From NCBI GenBank assembly GCA_963730995.1, contig CAVSUB010000004.1, positions 558,001-622,000 of the forward strand: a stretch of 64,000 bases of DNA, given 5' to 3'. Below the pieces are notes generated by a model. The model saw nothing but the letters and a program-made list of their open reading frames with translations. It was not told where the DNA came from and made no database searches. This document shows positions 17,083 through 26,464 of the stretch, one piece after another. This DNA comes from CAVSUB01 sp963730995 (lineage in GTDB: Bacteria; Acidobacteriota; Vicinamibacteria; Vicinamibacterales; 2-12-FULL-66-21). A program made the position numbers and the translations under genes. How positions within the stretch are numbered: position 1 is the first letter of the stretch; every line of letters starts with the position of its first letter.

Positions 17083-19796
17083 TGCGCAGGCTCTTCTCAC
17101 TGGCACTGTTCGCCTATCCCCGGGCCTTCCGCCGGCGATTCGGCGACGAAATGTACGACGATTTCCGTCGCAGGCCCCTTGGTACGGCCGGCACGCTACG
17201 CACCCTGGGGACGCTTGCGATCAACGGCCTCGCTGAACGCTGGTCGGCGGTCGTGCGGTGGGCGTGGTTCTCGAACGCGACTCCCCACTTGTACGAGCCT
17301 ACAGGCAGGCACCATATGTTTCTCGATACGCTTCGCGCGGACGTCAGGCACACGATTCGGCTCGCGGTCAAGACGCCGGTCTTCACAACGTTGACGATCC
17401 TGACGCTCGCCCTCGGTATCGGCGCCACCAGCGCGATCTTCGCCGTCATCAACGGCGTGCTGCTGAGAGCGCTGCCTTACCGCGATGACGCGCAGCTCGT
17501 GAACGTCTGGAGCAACAACACCAGCGAGAGCCGGCCGCGCAATCCGCTTTCGCCGGCGAACTTTCTCGATTTCCAGAGAATGAACACGACGCTCGACGGC
17601 CTCGAAGGCTACTTCGCTATCGTGACGCCGACCCAGCTGAAGGCCGACAGCGGCACCGAAGTGGTCTTCGGGCTGTTCGTCACGTCGAATCTGTTCAACA
17701 TGCTGGGCCGCTCCGCCGCGCTCGGCCGCGCGTTCGCTGCCAACGAACAAGCGCCGGCCGTGGTGTTGAGCGACGGGTACTGGCGGCGGCGCTTTGGCGC
17801 CGATCCTGGCATTGTCGGCAGGCAGCTGACGCTCTACGGGATGCCCTACCAGGTGATCGGCGTGATGCCGCGCGACTTCGTCTTCCCATATCCCGGCATG
17901 CTCGGGCCGAGCGGATTCACGCGCGTCACCAGCATCGACTTGTGGCTGCCGATCACCTACTCCGGCCCGGTGGCCGCCTCGAACCGGATGCTGACGCCGA
18001 GCGGGGAGGTCGTTCGCTCCGCTCACTGGTGGGGCGCGATCGGCCGCGTCAAGCATGGAGTGCCGTTGCAGCAAGTAGACGCCGACCTGAAGCGAATCGC
18101 CGCGCAGCTCGAGCAGGCGTACCCGTCCACGAACAAGGGCTGGAGCACAACCGTCGTGCCCTCGATCGATCAATCCGTGGGAGCGATCCGTCCGGCGTTG
18201 ATGATCCTGCTCGTCGGCATCGCGTTCGTGCTGATCATGGCGTCGGTGAACGTTGCGAATCTGCTGCTGGCCCGCAGCGTCGCCCGTGAAAAGGAGCTTG
18301 CGACTCGCGTGGCGCTGGGGGCTCGCCGGTCGCGGATCGCGCGACAGCTGCTCACCGAAAGCCTGCTGCTCGCGGCCGCGGCGGGCATCGCCGGTCTGCT
18401 GGTGATGTGGTCGACGTTGACCACGCTCATCGCGCTGGCGCCGGCCGACATCCCTCGCATCAACGAAGTCACGATCGACTGGCGGGTGCTGCTGGCGGCG
18501 TCGCTCACCACGATCCTCACCGGCCTCCTCGTGGGCGTGTTGCCGGCGATGAGCTCGGCGACGGTCAACCCGCAAGCCAGCCTGCAGGACGCCAGCCGCG
18601 GATCCGTTGGGAGCGGACTCCGACGCCGCGCCCGCGCCGCACTCGTGATCGCCGAAGTCGCGCTCGCCGTCGCGATCACGACCGGAGCCGGGCTGCTGCT
18701 CCGCAGCTTCGTGTCGGTGACGAACGTCAATCCGGGCTTCGAGACCAAGGGAGTGCTCACCTGGCAGATGAACCTGCCGCCGCACCTGACCGACAACGCC
18801 GATCGCCTCGCGTTCTACCAGGACTTCTTCACCAGGATGGAAGCGCTGCCCGGCGTGGTATCGGTCGGGGGCACCACCCGAGTGCCGCTCGGCAGCACGT
18901 CCGTGTCGACCACGCTGCAGCGCGAGGGCTATCCGCTGCCCGCCGCCGAGCTGCCGGAAGTCCAGTTCCGCCGCGCGATGCACAATTACTTCCAGGCGAT
19001 GGGCATCCCGATTCGCAGCGGCCGCGGCTTCGATGCCACCGACACCAGCACGGCGCCGCCAGTCGCCATCATCAACGAAACGATGGCGGGCAAGCTCTTT
19101 CGGAATCAGGATCCGATCGGACAACACGTCAGGATCGGCTCGACGCCAACCGGCCCGTGGACGACGATCGTCGGGGTCGTCGGGGACGTCCGTCACGGCG
19201 GCCTCGAAGACGAACCGGAGCCGGAGATGTACATCAACTACCTGCAGGGCCCGCCCGTATCGCCGTTCATCGTCATGCGCACCGCCGGCGATCCCGCGCT
19301 GCTCGCGGAACCGGTTCGCGCGGAGATGCGCCGCATCGACAAGAACATTCCGCTCTACGACATGCGGACCATGGCGAGGCTGCGGTCGGAAGCGATCTCG
19401 ACACGGCGCTTCATCCTGCTGATCGTTGGCGCGTTCGGCGTCCTGGCACTCGGACTTGCCGCGATCGGCGTCTACGGAGTGATGTCGCTGATCGTCAGCG
19501 AGCGCACGCGCGAAGTTGGGGTGCGGCTCGCGCTCGGCGCGAAACCGTCCCAGCTGTTGGGGATGATTGTCGGGCAGGCGGCGACGCTCGGTGCAATCGG
19601 CGTCGCGATCGGAGTGCTCGTCGCCTTGCCGATGGCGCCGCTGCTCGCCGGACAGCTGTACGGCATTCACTCGATCGATGCGGCCACGTTCGTCAGCGTG
19701 CCAGCCGCGCTGTTGCTGATCTCGGCGCTCGCGGCGCTGGTGCCGGCGCGCAAAGCGATGCGAATCGATCCGGTCGAGGCGCTGCGACTCGAGTGA
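17082..19796 (+). CDS. ADOP-type (MacB/FtsX-like) ABC permease
   Basis: This 904-residue inner-membrane protein has a short N-terminal 'permease prefix' (LFAYPRAFRRRFGDEMYDDF), a first transmembrane helix in KTPVFTTLTILTLALGIGAT, a periplasmic MacB-like domain, a central FtsX block (VLIMASVNVANLLLARS ... RSRIARQLLTESLLL), a second periplasmic domain (PVAIINETMAGKLFRNQDPI) and a C-terminal FtsX block (ALGLAAIGVYGVMSLIV ... VRLALGAKPSQLL). Such duplicated permeases occur in large numbers in Acidobacteriota, generally without a linked ATPase, as here. Substrate unknown; export of a peptide or lipid-linked compound is typical for the superfamily. Confidence 0.9.
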   Translation: MRRLFSLALFAYPRAFRRRFGDEMYDDFRRRPLGTAGTLRTLGTLAINGLAERWSAVVRWAWFSNATPHLYEPTGRHHMFLDTLRADVRHTIRLAVKTPVFTTLTILTLALGIGATSAIFAVINGVLLRALPYRDDAQLVNVWSNNTSESRPRNPLSPANFLDFQRMNTTLDGLEGYFAIVTPTQLKADSGTEVVFGLFVTSNLFNMLGRSAALGRAFAANEQAPAVVLSDGYWRRRFGADPGIVGRQLTLYGMPYQVIGVMPRDFVFPYPGMLGPSGFTRVTSIDLWLPITYSGPVAASNRMLTPSGEVVRSAHWWGAIGRVKHGVPLQQVDADLKRIAAQLEQAYPSTNKGWSTTVVPSIDQSVGAIRPALMILLVGIAFVLIMASVNVANLLLARSVAREKELATRVALGARRSRIARQLLTESLLLAAAAGIAGLLVMWSTLTTLIALAPADIPRINEVTIDWRVLLAASLTTILTGLLVGVLPAMSSATVNPQASLQDASRGSVGSGLRRRARAALVIAEVALAVAITTGAGLLLRSFVSVTNVNPGFETKGVLTWQMNLPPHLTDNADRLAFYQDFFTRMEALPGVVSVGGTTRVPLGSTSVSTTLQREGYPLPAAELPEVQFRRAMHNYFQAMGIPIRSGRGFDATDTSTAPPVAIINETMAGKLFRNQDPIGQHVRIGSTPTGPWTTIVGVVGDVRHGGLEDEPEPEMYINYLQGPPVSPFIVMRTAGDPALLAEPVRAEMRRIDKNIPLYDMRTMARLRSEAISTRRFILLIVGAFGVLALGLAAIGVYGVMSLIVSERTREVGVRLALGAKPSQLLGMIVGQAATLGAIGVAIGVLVALPMAPLLAGQLYGIHSIDAATFVSVPAALLLISALAALVPARKAMRIDPVEALRLE

Positions 19797-20111
19797 ACTT
19801 CGAGCCTGGCGCGGGCTGAAGCCCGCGCCCTACATGTGAACTTCGACCCCGCAGCGTCGCTCTTCCGCGAGTGCCAAGCTCTCGATCCTGCCCTAGAACC
19901 TCTTCCGCCAGCGACGTAAGACGACCTCCAGGTTCACGTTCGCCTGAGGCATCGCATGCGGCGTCATATTGATATCGTCGGTATGAGTGGACGTTCTCGC
20001 ACCAACACCCCATCCTTGGTCGGCGACCGGTCGTTGTCATGGCCCGGTCGAAGGACTGATCTCGATACTCAATCTGCTGCGAATGACGAGGCGGGAGAAC
20101 AGGCGGCGATC
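19797..20111. repeat. intergenic region with perfect 10-bp GC hairpin
   Basis: GGCGCGGGCT (19808-19817), loop GA, AGCCCGCGCC (19820-19829), followed by CTAC, lies 12 nt after the permease stop. It resembles the GTAGGGC...GCCC hairpins at 23116 and 31813 in inverse orientation. The remaining 280 bases hold no gene that I can support. Confidence 0.6.
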
Positions 20112-20966
20112 ATGACCCCCAAAGTGCACGCGATTCAGACTGGCACGGTACGTGTTCGCCCGAAACAGATGGCGGCGACCGCTCGCGGTCAAATGCGACT
20201 GGCGGCGGTGTTGCTCGACGACGAGTGGTCGGAGTGGGTACCGATCTACGCCTGGCTGATCGAACACGAAGAGGGGGCCATCCTCGTAGATACCGGTGAG
20301 ACATCGCGCGTGCACGAGCGCGGCTATCATCCGCGGTGGCACCCGTTCTATCGGCGAGCATCGCGGTTTCGCGTGCGACCCGACGACGAGATTGGTCCTG
20401 TCTTGCGTGCGATGGGCGTTGCGATGACCGACATTCGTCACGTCGTCCTGACCCATCTCCACACCGATCATGCCGGTGGGCTGGCGCATCTCGTGGGTCA
20501 GCGCATCTGGGTGGATTCGCGAGAACTCGATGGAGCACGCGGGCTTCCGGGTCGAGTCAAGGGATATCTGCCGCACCGGTGGCCGCAGTGGATCGACTTC
20601 GAGCCGGTTCGGTTCGAGCCGCGACCGTTCGGCCCGTTTCCGGAACGGATGCCGTTGACCAGCCGCGGCGATGTCTTTGTCGTGCCGACACCAGGCCACA
20701 CGCCAGGTCACGTGTCCGTCGTCGTCGAAGGCGAGGTGTCGGTCTTCATCGCCGGTGACACGAGCTACACCGAGGATCTCTTGCGGGCCGGTGTGGTTGA
20801 CGGCGTCAGCCCCGACGAAAACGTGGCGCGCAAAACGATGGCGCGCATCCGGCAGTTGGCGGCGGACCTGCCGCTCGTGTACCTGCCGTCGCACGATCCC
20901 GCGGCCGCGGAGAGGCTGGCGCACATGCGGCCGATGGCGGCGTCCAGTCTCGAGCCGTGCGGTTGA
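20112..20966 (+). CDS. MBL-fold hydrolase of the N-acyl homoserine lactonase-like group
   Basis: The 284-residue protein has HLHTDH (H115, H117, D119, H120), LIEHEEGAILVDTGE before it, and PTPGHTPGHVSVVVEG and FIAGDTSY after it, the usual order of dinuclear zinc MBL lactonases of the AttM/AiiA type. No signal peptide is seen from the chosen ATG at 20112, which is preceded by a weak AGGCGG. A longer in-frame start at 19956 adds low-complexity sequence. Lactone hydrolysis is plausible; the true substrate cannot be read here. Confidence 0.82.
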   Translation: MTPKVHAIQTGTVRVRPKQMAATARGQMRLAAVLLDDEWSEWVPIYAWLIEHEEGAILVDTGETSRVHERGYHPRWHPFYRRASRFRVRPDDEIGPVLRAMGVAMTDIRHVVLTHLHTDHAGGLAHLVGQRIWVDSRELDGARGLPGRVKGYLPHRWPQWIDFEPVRFEPRPFGPFPERMPLTSRGDVFVVPTPGHTPGHVSVVVEGEVSVFIAGDTSYTEDLLRAGVVDGVSPDENVARKTMARIRQLAADLPLVYLPSHDPAAAERLAHMRPMAASSLEPCG

Positions 20967-21121
20967 CGGCCCCGCCCATCACTCGTCCTTAGGAATCCTC
21001 CGAAACGGCCCGTTGGGCGGCAAGCCCCGGAGCGCTTTCGGACCCGCTCGTTCGGACTCATGCACCCTTGCGATCTCTCGACCGGGCCGCTGGGCAGGGG
21101 CGCTATTCTTATGGACGGAAC

Positions 21122-23095
21122 ATGAACAGACCTTCGATAGTCACCAGCGCGGCTCTTCCGGTGTTCGCCATCCTCCTCCTGGTCCGCGCCGTTTCGACGC
21201 AGGAACCACGGAATCAGAGCGCCGCGGCGCTGAAGAACCCGGTCGCGGCGACGCCAGAGTCAATCGCGGCGGGCCAGAGGGGCTACGACGCCAACTGCGC
21301 CAGCTGCCATGGCAACAGGGCCCAGGGTGCCGTCAAAGCCGGCGTCGTGATCTCAATCATCCAGGAGCAGGGCGGAAAGCAGCCTCCCGATCTGACCGAC
21401 GACGCATGGGACCATGGCGCGACCGATGGCGAAATCTTCTCCGTCATCAAGAAAGGCGTGCCGCCCACGATGATGGCAGGCTGGGACGGCAGGCTGTCGG
21501 ACACCGAGATCTGGAACATCATCAACTACATCCGCGCGCTCCCGACGAACAGGAACATCACTGCCGCGGCACCGGTTGCCGCAGACGCGAACGCGACGCC
21601 ACGGCCGACACTGGAGCTGGCCGACTACGTCCAGATGCCGATGACTGGCGAAATCGGCGGCGAGAACACGCGCGGACAGATGGCGCGCGTGAACTTCCTG
21701 CGCGACGAGCCGGGAGGGCGACGCTTTTTCGTGAACGATCTCAACGGACCGCTCTACATCCTCGACAAGCAAACGAAGAAGCTGACGAAATACCTGGATT
21801 TCAACGGCGTTGGTGAGCGGCCGGGTCTCTTCGCGAGACTGACGTACGAGCGAAACCTCGCAACCGGTCTCATCAACGTCATTTTCGATCCGGACTACGC
21901 GCGTAACGGGGTCTTCTACACGATCCACATGGAAGACCCCACGATCGCGGCGCCCGCGGAGCCGAAGGCTGGCGCCGTGCCCGGCCTCGCCGTCTCGGGC
22001 TACCGGACCACGCCGGCGATCGTGACGCCGACACTGCCTGGCGCAACGATCGACCGCGAGTCCGTCGTGGTTGAGTGGACCGATCGGAATATCACGAACA
22101 CGACCTTCGAAGGCACCGCGCGAGAGGTACTGCGGATACAGCTGCCGTCGCCGATCCATCCGCTGGGTGAGATGACGTTCAATCCGACTGCCCGGCGCGG
22201 CGACGCGGACTGGCGCGTGATGTACATCGGCAGCGGGGATGCAGGTACCGGCGAGCAGCGCGACATCCGCCGGCTGAATCCGCAGCGACTCGACAACCTG
22301 GCCGGGAAAATCCTCCGCATCGTGCCCGATCTGCGCGAACACACCGCCACGAGCACGGTGAGCGAGAACGGACGCTATCGCATTCCGAACGACAATCCCT
22401 TCGCTTCCGTCGAGGGAGCGCGCAAGGAGATCTGGGCCGCGGGTTTGCGCAATCCCCATCGTCTGATCTGGGACGTGGACCCCGCTCAACCCGCAGCGCC
22501 GCGCCTGTTCGCGTTCAGCATCGGCCTGGCCTCGTGGGAGACGATGGTGATTGTCAAAAAGGGGGCGAACTACGGCTACCCGCTGCGTGAGGGCCCTCAG
22601 GCCAGGACGTCCGAAGGGATGGTCCCCGTGCCGGCGGACGACACCATCCCGCTGCAGATCACGGACACGATCACGCGCGGCACAGTGAAGCCGACTTATC
22701 CCGTGATCGCCTACCCGCATGCCGCCAGCGGCGGCGACGCGATTGCCGGTGGGGTCATCTATCGCGGCAGCCGTATCCCCGCCCTGAAGGGCAAACTGAT
22801 CTTCGGCGACATCACGACGGGCCACGTCTGGTACTCCGACATGGCCGACGTGCTGGCCGCCGACGACGGCAACCCGGCGACGCTCGCCGCGATGCACGAG
22901 ATAGATGCCGGCCTTCGCCGCCTCGTCGAACAGACGTTCCGCGCACGCGGGGGGCAGGGTGACGCGCTGCCTGGCGCCGCCGCCGTCGCGGGTCGCGGCC
23001 GCGTGGATGTTCGGTTCGCCGAGGACAGCGCCGGCGAGCTCTACATCCTGACGAAGACTGACGGCATGATCCGCCAGGTCGTGGGTTTCCGCTAA
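21122..23095 (+). CDS. cytochrome c / PQQ-type sugar dehydrogenase fusion
   Basis: The 657-residue secreted protein has a signal peptide (ALPVFAILLLVRAVST), a cytochrome c domain with CASCH (C59, C62, H63) and a likely Met ligand in PPTMMAGW, then a six-blade propeller of the soluble glucose/sorbosone dehydrogenase (GSDH) type from about residue 190 (GQMARVNFLRDEPGGRRFFV, GLLTR-like RPGLFARLTYERN, NGVFYTIHMEDP, AAGLRNPHRLIWDVDP). It should oxidise a sugar or alcohol in the periplasm and pass electrons to its own heme. ATG 21122 fits the signal peptide; the ribosome site is weak. A GC hairpin repeat follows the stop. Confidence 0.85.
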   Translation: MNRPSIVTSAALPVFAILLLVRAVSTQEPRNQSAAALKNPVAATPESIAAGQRGYDANCASCHGNRAQGAVKAGVVISIIQEQGGKQPPDLTDDAWDHGATDGEIFSVIKKGVPPTMMAGWDGRLSDTEIWNIINYIRALPTNRNITAAAPVAADANATPRPTLELADYVQMPMTGEIGGENTRGQMARVNFLRDEPGGRRFFVNDLNGPLYILDKQTKKLTKYLDFNGVGERPGLFARLTYERNLATGLINVIFDPDYARNGVFYTIHMEDPTIAAPAEPKAGAVPGLAVSGYRTTPAIVTPTLPGATIDRESVVVEWTDRNITNTTFEGTAREVLRIQLPSPIHPLGEMTFNPTARRGDADWRVMYIGSGDAGTGEQRDIRRLNPQRLDNLAGKILRIVPDLREHTATSTVSENGRYRIPNDNPFASVEGARKEIWAAGLRNPHRLIWDVDPAQPAAPRLFAFSIGLASWETMVIVKKGANYGYPLREGPQARTSEGMVPVPADDTIPLQITDTITRGTVKPTYPVIAYPHAASGGDAIAGGVIYRGSRIPALKGKLIFGDITTGHVWYSDMADVLAADDGNPATLAAMHEIDAGLRRLVEQTFRARGGQGDALPGAAAVAGRGRVDVRFAEDSAGELYILTKTDGMIRQVVGFR

Positions 23096-23115
23096 GTTCG
23101 CCACTTGTGTTTTTC

Positions 23116-23149
23116 ACGTAGGGCCGGGCCTTCAGGCCCGTCCAGGCGG
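23116..23149. repeat. CACGTAGGGCC hairpin repeat, copy 1
   Basis: CACGTAGGGCCGGGCC-TTCA-GGCCCG then TCCAGGCGG; the stem is CGGGCCT/AGGCCCG. It lies between convergent genes ending at 23095 (plus) and 23151 (minus), so it may act as a bidirectional terminator. A second copy shares the same frame of bases at 31813-31847. Confidence 0.65.
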
Positions 23150-23150
23150 A

Positions 23151-24107
23151 CTAAGCCATCGCCGAACGCACGGTCGCCCGGATCTTTTCCATCGCCGTCT
23201 TGAGGTTCTCGTCCGCGCTGTGGGTCCAGTATTCCTTGTTGAACAGCTCGAGCGAGAAGTAGCCGCGAAATCCGTTGTCTCGCATGTCGCGGAGGATCTG
23301 GCGCAGCGGCGCAACCCCGTCGCCCGGGTAGACGCGATTGCCGTCGTTGAGCGTGGACGAATCGGCCGCCTGCGGATAGTCGTTGAGGTGCATCACGTGC
23401 AGCGAGGCGCCGTTGATCTGCTTGAGCGCCGTGAAGGGCGTCCCGCTCTTGTAGAGATGAAACACGTCGAGCAGCAGGCTGGCGTCGGCGCGTCCGGCCG
23501 CGACGGTCACGTAGATGCCGTGTGACAGTGGCCCGAGCACCGGATGGGTCCCCCAGAGCTCGAGCAGCGGCGACACGCCCATCTTCTCGCCCAGTTCGAG
23601 CGCCTCGCGGTAGTACTTCGCGGCGTTGTCCAGGGTGACGGCGGCGCGACTGTTGCCAGGCGGGGCCGCGATTCGCTTGCCGTCGATCTGCGCCACCTTG
23701 TCCATGTCTGCCTTCAGCTTCTCCATCGACGCCGCGCGCCGAGCGTCATCGTCGTCGAGAATCGAGTTGAAGGCGATGGCATCCTCGACGGTGAGGCCGG
23801 CGTCGGCGATGCGTTTGCCCAGATCCTTGAGCGTGCCTCCCTTGGCCGTGTAGGCGTCGAGTTCCGTGATCCAGGGCTCGATCGCGTGGAACCCGGCCTT
23901 CGACGCGGCGTCAATGACGCCGGCGATATCGAGATTGTTGCCGCGGATCGTGCTCGTGTTCAGGCAATAGCCGAAGGGCTCATTCGCCGGGCGCGCGCGC
24001 GGGGCAGCGGCCTTTGGCGCCTGGGCCTCAACGGCTGGAGGGGATACGACTCCGGCGCTGAACGCCGCCGCGGCGGTCCCGAGTACTTCTCGACGTGAGA
24101 ATTCCAT
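23151..24107 (-). CDS. Tat-exported sugar phosphate isomerase/epimerase-like protein
   Basis: This 318-residue protein begins with a Tat-like signal (SRREVLGTAAAAFSAGVV) followed by an AP-endonuclease-2 type TIM barrel: GFHAIEPWITELDAYT, MGVSPLLELWGTHPVLGP, LLLDVFHLYKSG, LHVMHLNDYPQ and GYFSLELFNKEYW. The Glu, Asp, His and Glu at barrel strand ends fit metal ligands of xylose isomerase-like enzymes. The start at 24107 has GGAGGTGA upstream. It ends head-to-tail after the amidase gene; both are minus strand and could share a transcript. Substrate unknown; a keto-sugar is likely given related secreted sugar oxidation genes nearby. Confidence 0.85.
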   Translation of the reverse strand: MEFSRREVLGTAAAAFSAGVVSPPAVEAQAPKAAAPRARPANEPFGYCLNTSTIRGNNLDIAGVIDAASKAGFHAIEPWITELDAYTAKGGTLKDLGKRIADAGLTVEDAIAFNSILDDDDARRAASMEKLKADMDKVAQIDGKRIAAPPGNSRAAVTLDNAAKYYREALELGEKMGVSPLLELWGTHPVLGPLSHGIYVTVAAGRADASLLLDVFHLYKSGTPFTALKQINGASLHVMHLNDYPQAADSSTLNDGNRVYPGDGVAPLRQILRDMRDNGFRGYFSLELFNKEYWTHSADENLKTAMEKIRATVRSAMA

Positions 24108-24129
24108 TTCGCGAATCACCTCCGCTCCG

Positions 24130-25896
24130 TCATTTCGTCGTTTTCGCCGGCAGCAGGCCCTTCTCGACGAGGACAGGCGGACGACGATGTCTCGTCGCCT
24201 GCTCGTAGGCATAGGCATAGCCCAGGAGATCGCCGTCCTGCCACGGGCGTGCGGAGATCTCGAGCCCGAACGGCAGCCCCGTGGCGTAGAAGCCAGCCGG
24301 GACCACTATGGCCGGCACGCCGATCATGTTCACCCAGCTGGTGTCGCTGTGCGGACCGCTGCTCAAGCGGCCGCTCTGCGGCATCGTTTCGTCGGGCGGG
24401 GGCATCTGCGTGGCAGGGTAGACGAGGCCGTCGAGGCGCAGCCGCTCGAAGACTTCGGCGTAGGCATCGAGCGCCTTTCGCCGCGGTGCGTGGTAGTTCG
24501 CCTCTGCCTCCGGGTCCGTTTCGAGCTTCCGTTGGACCACGGCGGTCTGTCGCTCGCCATCGACGCCGGATCCGGCGTCGCCCGTGATGACCGGCGGAAG
24601 CGCCGAACCGACAACCTTCTGATACTCGGCGGCCGAGTGATATTGCGCGGGACCGAAGCGCTGCAGGAACGCTTCGGTTCCCTCCGCGATATACGGGCGT
24701 GTGTAGATGCCAGCGGCGATATCGGTGAAGCTGTCCGGCAGAATCGAATCGTCGAAGATCACGGTGGCGCCGGCTGCGCGCAGCCCCTCGATCGCTTTCA
24801 TGAACGCTTCGCGCGTCTCCGGTTGCAGCGGCACTTCCTCGTCACGTCTTCTCTGCGCGGCGGCCTGCGCGGAGCCCGATGAGGCCGCGCCATGAAAGGG
24901 CACGCCGGTTCCGCGCATGATGAACGCCGGCACCCCGAAGCGTTTGCCCTTGAGGGCGTCGGCCTTCAAGTAAGAGATGTACGGACCCGGCTGCGCCTTC
25001 CCTGCGGCATCGGCCGTTCGGGGATCCAGAGGATCGGCTCCGGCCATCACGTTGAGCGCGATAGCGGCGTCGGTGACGGTTCGCGCGATTGGCCCGGTGT
25101 TGTCGAGGAGCCAATCGAGCGGGGCGATGCCGGCGATGCTGACCAACCCGCGCGTCGGAAACACGCCCACCACCGCGCTCGTCGCGGACGGCATTCGAAT
25201 GGAGTTGCCGGTGTCGGTGCCGGTGCCGAGCATCGCGAGGTTGGCCGTCACGGCCGTCACGGTGCCGCCGGACGATCCACCAGGACTGAAGCGCACGTCG
25301 TACGCGTTGCCCGTTCGGCCGAAGGCGCTGCTGCGGTTTGTGTCGCTTGCAGCAAAGTCGGGCATGTTCGTCTGGCCGATGATCACGGCCCCGGCGGCTT
25401 TCAGCTTGCTGACGACCGTCGCATCGGCCGGCGCGACGAGCTCATGGCCCGGGATCCTGTAGCCCTTCCATCCGTCGCTCGTGACGAGGCCCTCGACGCT
25501 GGTGTTCGCTTTGATGACGATCGGTACGCCCCACATCGGCGCGGGCTTGAAGTCGCTTCCGCCAGCACGGGCCTCGGCGTCCTCCCGCGCAGCGATCTTC
25601 AAGGCGCCAGGCCCGTCGACATACTCGATCGCGCGGTAGATGCCGTTGTACCTTTCAATCCGGGCGAGGTACCACTGCACGACGTCCGTGACCGTGTATT
25701 TGTGCGTGGCATACAGCCGGTGAAGCTCTTGGATGCTGATTTCGAGGAGATCACGATCTATCGCCGGCTGCGCTTCGTTGATGGTTGTGGGGACCGCTGC
25801 GGTTGGAGTGCGTGTCTGAGCGGAGAACGGTCGCAGAAAAAGCCCGACACTGGCGATCGTCAACAGAACCAGTCGTGCGCACGGTCTGGAGCTCAC
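24130..25896 (-). CDS. secreted amidase-signature hydrolase
   Basis: The 588-residue protein has a signal peptide (LVLLTIASVGLFLRPFSA) and the complete Ser-cisSer-Lys set: Lys129 in PIVIKANTSV, Ser208 in SPGGSSGG, and nucleophile Ser232 in GTDTGNSIR (relatives usually have GG where this has GN). It hydrolyses an amide of unknown structure outside the cytoplasm. The GTG at 25896 is preferred: it starts just before the signal peptide, whereas the open frame continues upstream through non-homologous sequence. Its end is 22 nt before the start of the isomerase-like gene. Confidence 0.88.
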   Translation of the reverse strand: MSSRPCARLVLLTIASVGLFLRPFSAQTRTPTAAVPTTINEAQPAIDRDLLEISIQELHRLYATHKYTVTDVVQWYLARIERYNGIYRAIEYVDGPGALKIAAREDAEARAGGSDFKPAPMWGVPIVIKANTSVEGLVTSDGWKGYRIPGHELVAPADATVVSKLKAAGAVIIGQTNMPDFAASDTNRSSAFGRTGNAYDVRFSPGGSSGGTVTAVTANLAMLGTGTDTGNSIRMPSATSAVVGVFPTRGLVSIAGIAPLDWLLDNTGPIARTVTDAAIALNVMAGADPLDPRTADAAGKAQPGPYISYLKADALKGKRFGVPAFIMRGTGVPFHGAASSGSAQAAAQRRRDEEVPLQPETREAFMKAIEGLRAAGATVIFDDSILPDSFTDIAAGIYTRPYIAEGTEAFLQRFGPAQYHSAAEYQKVVGSALPPVITGDAGSGVDGERQTAVVQRKLETDPEAEANYHAPRRKALDAYAEVFERLRLDGLVYPATQMPPPDETMPQSGRLSSGPHSDTSWVNMIGVPAIVVPAGFYATGLPFGLEISARPWQDGDLLGYAYAYEQATRHRRPPVLVEKGLLPAKTTK

Positions 25897-25989
25897 GGCG
25901 CGACGATTATGGCATGGCGGCAGTCGAGGTGGCTCACCGGGGGCGCCAGATGCGCCCTGGACTTGTTCGAGTCGGGGGAATCTCGATCG

Positions 25990-26396
25990 CCTCGTTACAA
26001 AAGAATCACACGCATCACGTACTGTCTCACGCTTGAATCGCAGTGGACTACGTCCGAGCGCGACGAGTTCGATCTCATTACGAGCGTGGGGTGGGCCCGG
26101 AAACTCTCTCGCGGCGTGTCGCTGGGCGTTGAAGCCATCGGCGAAGACCTCGAGGGTTTCTGGGACTCGCAAGAGGCTGGGGGGGGTGCCCGGTTGCTCG
26201 CCGGCCCGAGCATCCACGTCGCGCCTGCGGGGCGACGGTGGCAGTTCACGGCGACCGGTGGTCCTGTCTTCCACTCGTCGGACACGGGACGCACCAGCAG
26301 CGCTCTCCGTGATCTTCCGCCCGACACTGCCCGTACGAGCTACGCGCTCAAAGCCTCACTGTCAATCGCGCTGACGTCCGAGAGATGACGCTGAGC
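25990..26396 (+). other. possible 5'-truncated gene, C-terminal barrel-like segment
   Basis: One plus-strand frame ending at the stop at 26386-26388 reads ERDEFDLITSVGWARKLSRG, GVEAIGEDLEGFWDSQEA, GPSIHVAPAGRRWQFTATGG and TSYALKASLSIAL. Alternating hydrophobic residues and the closing segment look like the end of a small outer-membrane beta-barrel protein. No start codon with a ribosome site is visible, and upstream the frame overlaps the antisense amidase start, so it is probably a remnant. The 76 bases before phosphoketolase hold nothing further. Confidence 0.35.
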
Positions 26397-26464
26397 CACG
26401 GAGAATCACGCGAGTCGAGCGAAGTTCGCGAGCGCCACGCGCCCGGCTGGAGTAACCTGACACC

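Noticed and set aside
17196..19670. Long antisense frame over the ADOP permease
   Set aside because: Low-complexity Arg/His/Asp composition typical of a shadow frame; the plus strand has all FtsX blocks.
24892..26388. A 498-codon plus-strand gene over the amidase
   Set aside because: Most of it is antisense to a well supported amidase; only the last 120 codons look protein-like and are reported as a possible remnant.
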